From contig JAHDVK010000006.1 of assembly GCA_023384675.1 (NCBI GenBank), positions 62,001 to 126,000 of the forward strand: DNA of 64,000 nucleotides, in the 5' to 3' direction. Position numbers and translations under genes: made by a program. The DNA comes from Bryobacteraceae bacterium. GTDB taxonomy: Bacteria > Acidobacteriota > Terriglobia > Bryobacterales > Bryobacteraceae. The notes under the pieces are model-generated. The model had not been told where the DNA came from and did no database searches. It saw nothing but the letters and a program-made list of their open reading frames with translations. Each line of letters starts with the position of its first letter. Position 1 is the first letter of the stretch. Below are positions 44,641 through 53,660 of the stretch, in pieces.

Positions 44641-45521
44641 TCCGGCTCCTGCTCCCGCTACTCTGCACCGCATTCGTGCTGCCCGCCCAGACCCGCGTCT
44701 GGCTCGATGCCGACACGGCCAACGAGATCGACGATCTCTATGCGCTTACGCGCGCGCTCACCGCGCCGGGACTCACCGTCGTGGGCCTTTCCTCGACGCA
44801 GTGGAAGCATTCGCCCGTCGCCGAGGGCAATACGCTCGAAGCCAGCCAGCACCTGAACGAAGCGCTGCTCGGAATGCTGGGCAAGGGCGGCGTGCCCACG
44901 CACCGGGGCTCGATGGTTCCCGTCTATTGGTGGGGCCGAGACCGCATCGCCTATTCGGGCGCCGCATACCACCTGATGCTCGAAGCGCGCGCCACGCCGC
45001 CGGGCGAGAGACTCACCGTGGTGGCGCTGGGCGCGCTGACCAACGTCGCCTCGGCCATCATGATGGACCGCGCGATTGCCGCGCGGCTGCGCCTGTACTG
45101 GCTGGGCGCCGAGATCCGCGGCGGCGTGTGGGACAAGAGCGAATTTAACTGCCTGAACGACATTCACGCGCTGAACGAGGTGCTGAACACGAAGGATCTC
45201 GAAATGCTGGTGATGCCCACCACGGTCGCCCGCCAACTCACGTTCAACTACGAGGACACCGCCGCGCGGCTGAAGGATCTGGGTCGCGCCGGACGTTTTC
45301 TGCTCGATCGATGGGACCGCCACTCGCCGGGCGCGAGCCGCTGGATCATGTGGGATCTCGCCGCCGTGGAGTGGCTGCTGAATCCGTCGCTGGTGGAATC
45401 GGCAATGATTCAGACTCCGCCCGAGAACTCGCAGCGCCAGGTGCGCGCGGCGACGGCCATCGATGTCGATGGGATGCGGGCGGCGTTCTGGAAGGCGCTC
45501 GCTTCTGCTCTTACGCGCTAG
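44637..45521 (+). CDS. Exported inosine-uridine-type nucleoside hydrolase
   Basis: 294 residues from the ATG at 44637, which overlaps the previous stop (ATGA). The first about 18 residues (MIRLLLPLLCTAFVLPAQ) form a signal peptide. The calcium-binding motif DADTANEIDD follows at once, as in IU-nucleoside hydrolases (DTDxxxDD). VVALGALTNVASAI and the later NDIHALNEVL stretch fit the family. It would release free base and ribose from nucleosides outside the cytosol. Its 3' end lies 22 bases from the convergent KGD gene. Confidence 0.8.
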   Translation: MIRLLLPLLCTAFVLPAQTRVWLDADTANEIDDLYALTRALTAPGLTVVGLSSTQWKHSPVAEGNTLEASQHLNEALLGMLGKGGVPTHRGSMVPVYWWGRDRIAYSGAAYHLMLEARATPPGERLTVVALGALTNVASAIMMDRAIAARLRLYWLGAEIRGGVWDKSEFNCLNDIHALNEVLNTKDLEMLVMPTTVARQLTFNYEDTAARLKDLGRAGRFLLDRWDRHSPGASRWIMWDLAAVEWLLNPSLVESAMIQTPPENSQRQVRAATAIDVDGMRAAFWKALASALTR

Positions 45522-45543
45522 AATCCCACTCGCCAGTGATCCA

Positions 45544-48500
45544 TTACTCTTCCTCCCGCCGCCGCGCCACGACGCGATAACTGCGCCGGCGCACGGTGCC
45601 GGTGGTGAAGGCGTCCTCGATCACGCCGGCCTGTTCCTGGTTATGACGTTTGAGCGATCCCGCGGCGGGCGAGGCCGACTCCAGCCGGCCGGCGAACAGC
45701 AGCGTGCGCCGCGTCTGGTCGAGCATCGGCTGCATGCGGTCCTTCACGAAGAGCCAGCCGCCCATGTTCCGGGGCTCTTCCTGCACCCAGACCACGTCGG
45801 CGGTGGACGGATACCGCCAGAGCATCTTCTCGATCTCATCCGCCGGCCAGGGGTAAAACTGTTCGAGGCGGATGATGGCCACGTTGGTGGCGCCGCGCTG
45901 CTGCCGGGCCTCCAGAAGCTCGTAGTAGATCTTGCCCGAGCAGAACAGTATTTTGTTGACGCGGTCCGTGGGCTCGCTGGTGGGATCCCCGAGTACCGGC
46001 TGGAAGCCGCCCTGGGTGAAATCCTTCAGAGGCGAAACGGCCTTCGCATGACGCAGCAGCGATTTCGGCGTAAGCAGCACCAGCGGTTTGCGCAAGCCGC
46101 GCCGGTCGTGACCGCCGTACATCTGCCGCCGCAGCAGGTGGAAGTACTGAGCGGGGGTGGTGACGTTCGCCACGCACATGTTGTCTTCGGCGCACAGCAG
46201 CAGGAAGCGGGTGAGCCGCGACGAGGAGTGCTCGGGACCCTGGCCCTCGTAGCCGTGCGGCAGCAGCAGGACCAGCCCCGAGGGCTGGCTCCATTTCGCT
46301 TCGCAGGACGAGATGAACTGGTCGATGATGATCTGCGCTCCGTTGGCGAAATCGCCGAACTGCGCTTCCCACAACGTCAAGGTCAGCGGATCGCCGAGCG
46401 AATAGCCGAACTCGAAGCCCATCACGCCGTATTCGCTCAGCGACGAGTCGTAAACCTCGAAGCGGGCCTGTTGCGGATCCAGGTGCTGCATCGGCGTATA
46501 GACATCGCCCGACTCGTAGTCGAAGTATTCCAGGTGGCGCTGCGAGAACGTGCCGCGTCCCGAATCCTGGCCCGACAGCCGCACCGGCGTGCCTTCGAGC
46601 ACCAGCGAACCGAACGCGAGAGCCTCGCCCATGGCCCAGTCCGCCGTGCCGCCGTTCAGGAGGTCCTTGCGATGTTGAATGAACTTGCGCAATTTCGGGT
46701 GGAGGTTGAAGGATTCCGGGAATGTGGTGATGCCCTCGACGATCTTCTCGATCGCATCCTGGCTGATCGCCGTGCGCGGGCAGGAAGCGGCGACATCCGC
46801 CTCCTGGAGTTCGGTCACCTCCTGCAATTCCCACTGGTCGCCGCTGCGCGTGGCTTCCTCGTGGGCTTCGTTCATCCGCTGCTGGATCTGCTTGCGGATG
46901 CGCTCCACCACTTCGCCGCCGACCACGGATTCGCGCAGCAGCCGTTCGGTGTAGATAGACGCCACCGAGGGGTGGCCCTTGATCTTGCGGTACATCAGCG
47001 GCTGCGTGTAGGAGGGATCGTCGCCCTCGTTGTGCCCGTATTTGCGGTAGCAGATCATGTCCACTACCACATCCTTCTTGAAGCGCTGACGGTACTCGAA
47101 GGCGATTTGAATCGCGCGGATACACGCGTCGGGGTCGTCGCCGTTCACATGCAGGATCGGCGCCTGGACGGTGCGCGCTACGTCGGTGCAGTAGCTGGAG
47201 GAGCGCGCCTCGTCCGGCGTGGTCGTGAACCCAATCTGGTTGTTGATCACCAGATGGACCGTACCGCCCGTGGCGTAGCCCTTCAGCAGCGATAGGTTGA
47301 GCGTTTCCGACACTACGCCCTGGCCGGCGAAGGCGGAGTCGCCATGCACCAGCACCGGCAACACCTTGTCGCGGCGCACATCGTTCATGCGGGTCTGCTT
47401 CGCGCGAACGATGCCTTCCACCACTGGATCCACCGCCTCGAGGTGCGACGGGTTTGGCGACACGCTCACTTTGATTTCGAAGCCCGCCGAGGTGCGCTGC
47501 ACGCCCGACGCGCCGAGGTGATACTTCACGTCGCCCGAGCCTTGCGTGGTCTCCGGATCCACGTTGCCTTCGAACTCGCCGAAGATCTGCGCCATCGACT
47601 TGCCCAGCAGATTGGCCAGCACCGTGAGCCGTCCGCGGTGCGCCATGCCGATCACCATCTCCTGGACGCCGGCCGCGGCGGACTGCTCCAGCAGTTCATC
47701 GAGGATCACCATGGCCGACTCGCCGCCCTCGAGCGAGAAGCGCTTCTGCCCGACAAAGCGCGTGTGCAGGAAGTTCTCGAAACTCTCCGCTTCGATGAGC
47801 CGCAGCAGCACGCGCCGCCGCAATTCCTCATCCAGCGGCCAGTTATTCGCCGTCGGCTCCATACGCTCCTGCAGCCAGCGTTTCTCCTCGGGGTGCTGGA
47901 TGTGCATGTACTCGCAGCCCAGCCGGCCGCAGTAGGCGCCGCGCAGGGTTTCGAGGATCTCCCGCAGCGTGGCCACGCTCTTGGCGCGCGCTCCGTATGC
48001 CAGGTTGCCGGTGATGAACTCGCGTTCGAGGTCCCAGATGGTCAAGCCATAAGTGGATGGATCGAGTTCGGGGTGATAGCCGGGCGACACGCCCAAGGGA
48101 TTCAAATCCGCGATCAGATGGCCGCGGACGCGGTAGGCATTGATCAACTGCAGGACGGCCGCCTGCTTGGCGATCTCGTCCAGCCGCCGCTCATCGCGGA
48201 AGCCGAGCGCGGAGCCGCGCCGGTCCTCCATCCACCGCACCGGCTGATAGGGCATGCCGGTGGCAGTAAAGATTTCGTCGTAAAAGCCTTCTTCGCCCTC
48301 CAAAAGCGCTTGAATTTTGCCCAAAAACGCGCCCGATTCCGCGCCTTGAATGATGCGGTGATCGTAGGTGCACGTCATCGTCATCACCTTGCAGATGCCG
48401 AGTTGCGCCCGCAAATCCTCGCTCACACCCTGGAATTCGGGCGGAAAATCGATGGATCCGGTGGCGATGATGGCGCCCTGCCCCGGCATCAGCCGCGGCA

Positions 48501-49293
48501 CCGAACCCTTGGTGCCCACCGTGCCCGGGTTGGTCAATGAAATGGTGGTGCCGGCGAAATCGTCCGGGGTCAGTTTACCGGTGCGCGAGCGTACCACAAT
48601 CCCGTCAAACGCGGAGAGGAACTGGAAAAAGTCCATGCTGCCGGCGTTCCTGATGTTAGGCACGACCAGTGACCGAAGCCCGTCCTTACCCGCCACGTCC
48701 ACGGCGAGGCCGATGTTGATCTCGTTGCGGACGAGCCGGTGCGCCTGGCCTTCCACCTCGGCATACGCGTGGTTGATCGAGGGCATTTGCTTGATCGCAC
48801 GCACCAGGGCCCAGGCAATCAGGTGGGTATAGCTGATCTTCGACTTGCCGTGCAATTCCCGCCACTGGTTCAGCAGCCGGCGGTTTTCATCGATCACCTT
48901 GACCGGAATCGTACGCTGCGATGTGGCCGTAGGCACGCCGAGCGAGAGGTTCATATTCTCGGCGATGCGCAAGGGCGCGCCCTTCAACGGCACGAGCTGC
49001 TCCGAGGGCGAGAGCTTGAGCGGAGGCGGGGCGACGGCGGCCTGCTTCGGCGCGGCCACCGCCTTCACCTCTTGCGGCTCCGGCGGCGCGGCGGTTTCAG
49101 CGGGCGCTATCTGCTGGGTGACCAGCGGCGGCTCGGGCTGTTCCACGGGCGCCTCGGCGGGCTTCGCCGTGGAGGAATCGAAGCGCTGTTTCCAACTTTC
49201 GTCGATGCCACCGCGATTATGAATGTACTGCTGGTAGATCTCTTCTTCCAGCCAGCTATTGATACTGACGCTCTGCTCGGATTCCGTAGGCAT
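45544..49293 (-). CDS. kgd: Multifunctional 2-oxoglutarate dehydrogenase E1/E2 (KGD/OdhA type)
   Basis: 1249 residues from the ATG at 49293 (an upstream frame adds 23 basic residues with no family similarity). A short N-terminal helix (SINSWLEEEIYQQYIHNR), a Pro/Ala/Glu-rich linker (about 45-100), an E2 succinyltransferase core with YDHRIIQGAESGAFL, and the thiamine-diphosphate E1 part (GMAHRGRLTVLANLLGKSM, VLVHGDSAFAGQGVVSETLN, VINNQIGFTT). This fused order is that of mycobacterial KGD and corynebacterial OdhA. AAGGAGG lies 21 bases before the ATG, longer than ideal spacing. No lipoyl domain is present; a separate lipoyl E2 would be needed. Confidence 0.95.
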   Translation of the reverse strand: MPTESEQSVSINSWLEEEIYQQYIHNRGGIDESWKQRFDSSTAKPAEAPVEQPEPPLVTQQIAPAETAAPPEPQEVKAVAAPKQAAVAPPPLKLSPSEQLVPLKGAPLRIAENMNLSLGVPTATSQRTIPVKVIDENRRLLNQWRELHGKSKISYTHLIAWALVRAIKQMPSINHAYAEVEGQAHRLVRNEINIGLAVDVAGKDGLRSLVVPNIRNAGSMDFFQFLSAFDGIVVRSRTGKLTPDDFAGTTISLTNPGTVGTKGSVPRLMPGQGAIIATGSIDFPPEFQGVSEDLRAQLGICKVMTMTCTYDHRIIQGAESGAFLGKIQALLEGEEGFYDEIFTATGMPYQPVRWMEDRRGSALGFRDERRLDEIAKQAAVLQLINAYRVRGHLIADLNPLGVSPGYHPELDPSTYGLTIWDLEREFITGNLAYGARAKSVATLREILETLRGAYCGRLGCEYMHIQHPEEKRWLQERMEPTANNWPLDEELRRRVLLRLIEAESFENFLHTRFVGQKRFSLEGGESAMVILDELLEQSAAAGVQEMVIGMAHRGRLTVLANLLGKSMAQIFGEFEGNVDPETTQGSGDVKYHLGASGVQRTSAGFEIKVSVSPNPSHLEAVDPVVEGIVRAKQTRMNDVRRDKVLPVLVHGDSAFAGQGVVSETLNLSLLKGYATGGTVHLVINNQIGFTTTPDEARSSSYCTDVARTVQAPILHVNGDDPDACIRAIQIAFEYRQRFKKDVVVDMICYRKYGHNEGDDPSYTQPLMYRKIKGHPSVASIYTERLLRESVVGGEVVERIRKQIQQRMNEAHEEATRSGDQWELQEVTELQEADVAASCPRTAISQDAIEKIVEGITTFPESFNLHPKLRKFIQHRKDLLNGGTADWAMGEALAFGSLVLEGTPVRLSGQDSGRGTFSQRHLEYFDYESGDVYTPMQHLDPQQARFEVYDSSLSEYGVMGFEFGYSLGDPLTLTLWEAQFGDFANGAQIIIDQFISSCEAKWSQPSGLVLLLPHGYEGQGPEHSSSRLTRFLLLCAEDNMCVANVTTPAQYFHLLRRQMYGGHDRRGLRKPLVLLTPKSLLRHAKAVSPLKDFTQGGFQPVLGDPTSEPTDRVNKILFCSGKIYYELLEARQQRGATNVAIIRLEQFYPWPADEIEKMLWRYPSTADVVWVQEEPRNMGGWLFVKDRMQPMLDQTRRTLLFAGRLESASPAAGSLKRHNQEQAGVIEDAFTTGTVRRRSYRVVARRREEE

Positions 49294-49387
49294 GATGGTA
49301 GTTTGGACGCGAACCCTCCTTGTCAGACTCCGCGCCTTGCGTAACTTCAGTTTAACGCGCAAAGGGCAGGCCTATTATCCTAATGGA

Positions 49388-49981
49388 ATGAAGCTGCTGG
49401 TCTTCTCCGACATCCACGGCGATCTTCCGGCTCTCGAACGGCTGTTGACGATCGAGGCGGACTACTACGTCGCCGCCGGCGATCTTGCCAACTTCGCGCG
49501 CGGACTGGACCGCGCCGCCGCCGTTCTGGCTTCCCGCCGGGACCGTGTCTGGCTGATGCCCGGCAACCACGAGCACGAAAACGACACCGCCGCCGTGTGC
49601 GTGCAGCATGGCTTCGGCCATCTCCACCGGACCTGCTTCGAGGCCGGCGGCTGGCATATCGCCGGACTTGGCCATTCGAACCCGACGCCGTTCGACACGC
49701 CCGGCGAATCCCCGGAGTCCGAACTCGCGGAACGGCTGGAACCCTTCGCCGCCCTTGATCCCCTCATTCTGATTTGCCACTGCCCGCCGAAAAATACCGC
49801 GCTCGACGAGGCCGGACCCGGACGCCACTTCGGCTCCACCGCGGTCGCCTCCTTTATCGAGCGGGTGCAGCCGGACTGGTTTTTCTGCGGCCACATCCAC
49901 GAAGCCGCGGGCCGCAAGGCCACGTTCGGCCGCACTATCGGCGTGAACGCGGGCAAGCAGGGCTACCTGCTCGAGGTCTGA
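49388..49981 (+). CDS. Calcineurin-like metallophosphoesterase
   Basis: 197 residues. Metal-binding motifs in order: FSDIHGDLPAL (D and H), AAGDLAN, PGNHEHE and CGHIHE. The compact size suits the YfcE/YmdB-like or Icc-like group acting on phosphodiesters. The ATG at 49388 follows a TAATGGA stretch; an upstream open frame belongs to the antisense of the KGD start. It is followed at once by a GNAT gene (no gap). Confidence 0.85.
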   Translation: MKLLVFSDIHGDLPALERLLTIEADYYVAAGDLANFARGLDRAAAVLASRRDRVWLMPGNHEHENDTAAVCVQHGFGHLHRTCFEAGGWHIAGLGHSNPTPFDTPGESPESELAERLEPFAALDPLILICHCPPKNTALDEAGPGRHFGSTAVASFIERVQPDWFFCGHIHEAAGRKATFGRTIGVNAGKQGYLLEV

Positions 49982-50401
49982 ATGGCCGTGGAGTACCATT
50001 TCGGGCAGACCGGCATCGCGTTTGAGGATGTTCTCGACCTCTACCGCGCTTCCACCCTGGGCGAGCGAAGGCCCATCGAGGACCATGCGCGCATGCAACA
50101 GATGTGGACCAGCGCGAATCTCGCCGTCACGGCCTGGGAGGAGGGCCTGCTGGTGGGCCTCGCGCGCAGCCTCACCGACCACACCTATTGCACGTACATG
50201 TCGGACTTGGCCGTGCGGGTTTCGCACCAGCGGCAGGGCATCGGGCGTGAGTTGATCCGCCTGACGCGCGCCGCGGCCCCGGATGCGACGCTGATCCTGC
50301 TCGCCGCTCCGAAAGCGGTGGACTACTACCCTCGCCTCGGCTTCTCACGGCACGAGTCCGCCTGGATTCTCCGCCCCAGCGACGAACTGGCGCCGGTATA
50401 A
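49982..50401 (+). CDS. GNAT-family N-acetyltransferase
   Basis: 139 residues. Acetyl-CoA motif A: DLAVRVSHQRQGIGRELIRL, with VDYYPRLGFSRHESAWIL as the C-terminal motif B. It starts immediately after the metallophosphoesterase stop. Substrate unknown; small stand-alone GNATs of this type act on amines, amino acids or toxins. Confidence 0.87.
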   Translation: MAVEYHFGQTGIAFEDVLDLYRASTLGERRPIEDHARMQQMWTSANLAVTAWEEGLLVGLARSLTDHTYCTYMSDLAVRVSHQRQGIGRELIRLTRAAAPDATLILLAAPKAVDYYPRLGFSRHESAWILRPSDELAPV

Positions 50402-50407
50402 GGAAAC

Positions 50408-50434
50408 GGGGGCGTGGCACGAAGCCACGCCCCC
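50408..50434. terminator. Perfect 11-pair hairpin between convergent genes
   Basis: Arms GGGGGCGTGGC and GCCACGCCCCC, loop ACGAA, no mismatches. It lies 6 bases after the GNAT stop and 30 bases before the convergent oxidoreductase stop, so it can serve both directions. There is no T-run on either side, so it is not a classical intrinsic terminator. Confidence 0.55.
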
Positions 50435-50463
50435 TACAGCGGGCACACAGAAATCTCGCGGAC

Positions 50464-51855
50464 TTACGCCTTCTTGGCCTCGCCTTTGCCCATGTTTTCG
50501 ATCTCGCTGAACTGGACCGTGCGACCGGTGTCGAGCGCGATGTTCGAAAGGATCACGGCGATCGAATCGGCCAGGCCGACTTCGATGTCCGCGCGCGGGC
50601 GCTTGCCGGTGCGGCAATCGTTGAAGAAGCTCTCCAGCGAAGTGTCCACCGGGTTCTTGGGCTCTTCGGGCACCAGGATGCCTTTCTGATAGAGCCAAAG
50701 GCGCGCGTACTTCATTTCCTTCTCGAGGAAGCTCTCCTTACCCGTAAGCAGATCCTTATCAAGCAGGATCGGCAGCGGGCGGGAGCCGGCGGCGGCCACC
50801 ATCGTGGCGCCGGCCTTCCATTCTTCCTTCTTCTTTTTCTTGGCTTCTTCCACCTTGGGCGGGTTGGGTTCCTTGAACCACATGCCGATGGGCATATTAT
50901 TGTCATCGCCCACGGTGATGTGGATTGAGCCGCCCGTGCCGCAGATGATCTCGCCCATTTCTGTGCGCTGACCGCCGACGCCGGCCCAGTGCGAGGAGCC
51001 GGGAATGCCGGTCCACACGAGCCTGCGGCCCTTCGGGTACTTGTAGATGAGCTGAATGTTATCGAGAATGTCGCGGCCGTCGTGCATGAAGTCGCGCGAT
51101 CCCATGCCCATCACGGCCTCGGGCGTCATCCCCATCATCCAGTCGGCTACGTCGATCTGGTGCGAAGCGAGTTCGGCCACCAGGCCGCCGGACCACTCGC
51201 GGAACAGCCGCCAGTTCGCCATCTTGGGCTGGTCGGTCTTCATCTTCCAGCCGGGATTGCGGTGCCACTGCGCCTGGACGTAGGTGACCTCGCCGATGAC
51301 GCCCTTTTCGACCATCTGGCGCGCCGCCTGATACATGGCGCTGTAGCGGCGCTGGAGGCCCACCTGCAGCGTCTGTTTCGGGCGGTCGTGCGCGAGTTTG
51401 CGCAGGCCATGCACTTCCTCTGGAGTGAACACCATGCTCTTTTCGCAGAAGACATGCTTGCCCGCTTCCAAGGCATCCTTGGTCACGGGGTAGTGCAGAA
51501 ACAGCGGCGTGGTGACGAACACAGCCTCGACATCCTTGTCGGCCAGCAGTTCTCGCCAGTCCTTGTACTTCTTAGGGCTGCCCCCGATGGTCTGCACCGC
51601 CTTGGTGAGAGCATCGTCGCTGACGTCGCACACGGCCACACAGCGCCCGTTGTCGATGCCCTTCAGGTGTTTCAACAGGTACGTGCCGCGGCTGCCGGTG
51701 CCCACCATGCCGTATTGAATGGCGTTGGTCTGGGCTTTGGCGGTACGGATCAGCGGACCCGCCTGCACTTGGCGAGCCGCCGCTACGGTGGCGAGGGTTG
51801 CGGCGCCAGCGACTTTGACAGCTTCGCGCCGTGTCATATCCTTGGAGTCGGCCAT
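50464..51855 (-). CDS. Gfo/Idh/MocA-family oxidoreductase with Tat signal (second copy type)
   Basis: 463 residues. Twin-arginine signal MTRREAVKVAGAATLATVAA. Rossmann motif IQYGMVGTGSRGTYLLKHL, catalytic EKSM in HVFCEKSMVF (Ser in place of the usual Pro), and the sugar-site stretch LVAELASHQIDVADWMMG. Longer than the 407-residue copy at 10 kb, with an insert containing a Lys-rich run (KKKKKEEWKAG). Substrate unknown. It shares an 11-pair hairpin at its 3' end with the convergent GNAT gene. Confidence 0.85.
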   Translation of the reverse strand: MADSKDMTRREAVKVAGAATLATVAAARQVQAGPLIRTAKAQTNAIQYGMVGTGSRGTYLLKHLKGIDNGRCVAVCDVSDDALTKAVQTIGGSPKKYKDWRELLADKDVEAVFVTTPLFLHYPVTKDALEAGKHVFCEKSMVFTPEEVHGLRKLAHDRPKQTLQVGLQRRYSAMYQAARQMVEKGVIGEVTYVQAQWHRNPGWKMKTDQPKMANWRLFREWSGGLVAELASHQIDVADWMMGMTPEAVMGMGSRDFMHDGRDILDNIQLIYKYPKGRRLVWTGIPGSSHWAGVGGQRTEMGEIICGTGGSIHITVGDDNNMPIGMWFKEPNPPKVEEAKKKKKEEWKAGATMVAAAGSRPLPILLDKDLLTGKESFLEKEMKYARLWLYQKGILVPEEPKNPVDTSLESFFNDCRTGKRPRADIEVGLADSIAVILSNIALDTGRTVQFSEIENMGKGEAKKA

Positions 51856-51881
51856 GTTCGAGCAACCTCTTGCAGAGTGTT

Positions 51882-52820
51882 CTAGACTTGCGTCGGGGGA
51901 AGAAGATCCGCCCCCATTCTATCCCTTTTTTCGTCCGCCTGCGCGAGCCGCGCGCGGCGCGCGCTCCAATCCGCTCCACCCAGGACCGCGAGCGAAGCGA
52001 GCGAGCTCCAACTGAGGATGGTGACGGAATTGACGAACACGCCGTATTCGCGGCTCAGCTTCGTGTAGAGCCAGGGCCAAACCAGCAGGTTCAACCATTT
52101 CAGGCCTTCGAGCGCGAGTCCGATCACCACGGCGCGCGGGAGAATCAGCCGGGCCGGAACTTTGGTGTTCGGCAGCAGCCAGTAGACCAGGAACAGCACA
52201 AAGATCGTGATTGGGATCGAAGCGAGCTTGAAGACAACGGTCATCAATATGCCGGGCGTGGCGGCTCCGGGTCCGAAGATCACCCGCCAGACGGTGCCGC
52301 CGGCGCCCGTCATCGCCGCGGATAACAGGGCCAGGCCGCCGCAAGTGAAGATCAGTCCGACACTGACCAGCTGATTCATGATGATCGACCGGTTGACGGT
52401 CACGCCCCAGGCGCGATTCAGCGCCACTTCAAGCGGAATGAAAACCCCGTTGGCCGTAAACAGCAGCAGGAGCACCGGCACCCACTCGATGTTCCGGTTC
52501 AGGTTGGCGCTGACGCGCAGGTTTCGCACCAGAAAATCGCCCGTTTCGCCGGGAAAATAGTCGCGGATTGCGACATAGAGCGCCAGTTCCGCATCGGGCG
52601 CTCCGAGTACGTTTCGGCACAGTGCGATCACCACAAGCATGAATGGGTAAAAGGACAGCAGTACATACCCGGCTATGGCCATGGCGTGGACATGCGCCTC
52701 GGTCTGCATCCAGTAGCGCACCATGGGGCGGATGTCGTGGCGAAGCTCGCGACAGGCACGAAATATGTCTGGAATAAAGCTGGTCAGGGCGTTCCTCGTC
52801 GCCTCCGGCTCCGGTGTCAT
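51882..52820 (-). CDS. BrkB/YihY-family inner-membrane protein
   Basis: 312 residues, six to seven membrane segments. MAIAGYVLLSFYPFMLVVIAL, LFTANGVFIPLEVALNRAWGV and YWLLPNTKVPARLILPRAVVIGLALEGLKW are typical YihY/BrkB stretches. Once annotated as RNase BN by mistake, the family is an envelope protein of uncertain role (transport or lipid-related). The C-terminal tail is short and basic. The gene precedes the Tat oxidoreductase and follows DUF507 on the minus strand. Confidence 0.88.
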   Translation of the reverse strand: MTPEPEATRNALTSFIPDIFRACRELRHDIRPMVRYWMQTEAHVHAMAIAGYVLLSFYPFMLVVIALCRNVLGAPDAELALYVAIRDYFPGETGDFLVRNLRVSANLNRNIEWVPVLLLLFTANGVFIPLEVALNRAWGVTVNRSIIMNQLVSVGLIFTCGGLALLSAAMTGAGGTVWRVIFGPGAATPGILMTVVFKLASIPITIFVLFLVYWLLPNTKVPARLILPRAVVIGLALEGLKWLNLLVWPWLYTKLSREYGVFVNSVTILSWSSLASLAVLGGADWSARRARLAQADEKRDRMGADLLPPTQV

Positions 52821-52854
52821 TGCACCCTTGATCGTACTGAAAACCAGAGGCGCC

Positions 52855-53442
52855 CTACCGGCCGAGGTCGATGCCCAGCGCCTTCAGTTCGTCGGCGTAG
52901 TAGCGCTTGTGCAGCAGGTCGAACTCCTCGCTGCCTTCCTGCACCTCGCGCTTGAGCGTGCGCACCTTGGCGCGCGCGGCCTTGTCGGCCTTGTCTTCGT
53001 TCGTGAGAATGTCGGTCATCAGGCGCACGACTTCCAGACGCACATCGTTCAGGTCGCGGCGCAGCCGGCATTCGCGCGCTTTCCGCAGCGCGTTCGCCAG
53101 CTTGTGCGAGATCTCGTTGATCTTGTCGCGGCTCAACTTCATCGCATCGCCGGTGTCCCGGCCCGAGGCCCGCACGATCTTGCGCTGCGCCACCAACTGG
53201 TTCTTGATCTTCCGGAACATCTCGGAATAGCTGATCCCGTTGTTGGCCATGTACACGCTGTACTCTTCCAGAATGCCGCGGACTTCCTCGTTCAGGCGGT
53301 CCTCTACGGTCAGTTCCTCCAGGATGATCTCATCCATCAGGACCACCACTGCTTCCGGATTGCTGAGTTCGATCAAGTTGGCGGGGAGTTTTGCGGTCAA
53401 CTGACGCGCGAGGTAGGTGACGAATTCCTTGGGGATTAACAT
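52855..53442 (-). CDS. DUF507-family protein
   Basis: 195 residues from the ATG at 53442 (MLIPKEFVTYLARQLTAKLP); the open frame upstream does not resemble the family. Two similar helical halves: about 1-100 (LIELSNPEAVVVLMDEIILEELTVEDRLNEEVRGILEEY) and 100-195 (RDKINEISHKLANALRKA ... EEFDLLHKRYYADELKALGI). This matches DUF507 two-domain proteins of Acidobacteria and Aquificae. Function unknown; highly charged and soluble. Confidence 0.8.
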   Translation of the reverse strand: MLIPKEFVTYLARQLTAKLPANLIELSNPEAVVVLMDEIILEELTVEDRLNEEVRGILEEYSVYMANNGISYSEMFRKIKNQLVAQRKIVRASGRDTGDAMKLSRDKINEISHKLANALRKARECRLRRDLNDVRLEVVRLMTDILTNEDKADKAARAKVRTLKREVQEGSEEFDLLHKRYYADELKALGIDLGR

Positions 53443-53593
53443 CCGAGGCTGTTCCGAGGCATTGGCATGATGCCACTTACCAGTGTAGGAGGCCCTCTGA
53501 AAAGTGTCAAACGCGTGCCAGTCGAGACGCCACCCTGCCCATTTGACCCTTAAATTTAACCATTCAAGCCGCCAGGAGAACCGCTCGATCGGT

Positions 53594-53613
53594 ATTGATA
53601 TCTGATTCTTCAA
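53594..53613. promoter_or_regulatory. Zur-like site upstream of the TonB receptor
   Basis: ATTGATATCTGATTCTTCAA matches the operator before the CobW-type gene at 12 of 20 positions, with TGATAT and ATTCT kept at identical spacing (11 of 14 positions across that core). It also forms the left part of an ATTGAT/ATCAAT inverted repeat (53594-53620). It lies 48-67 bases upstream of the receptor ATG. The two sites suggest one zinc regulator; binding is not shown. Confidence 0.4.
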
Positions 53614-53660
53614 AATCAATCCTATTATTGAGAATGGCTTCTCGCTACGAGGTTCCCAGT

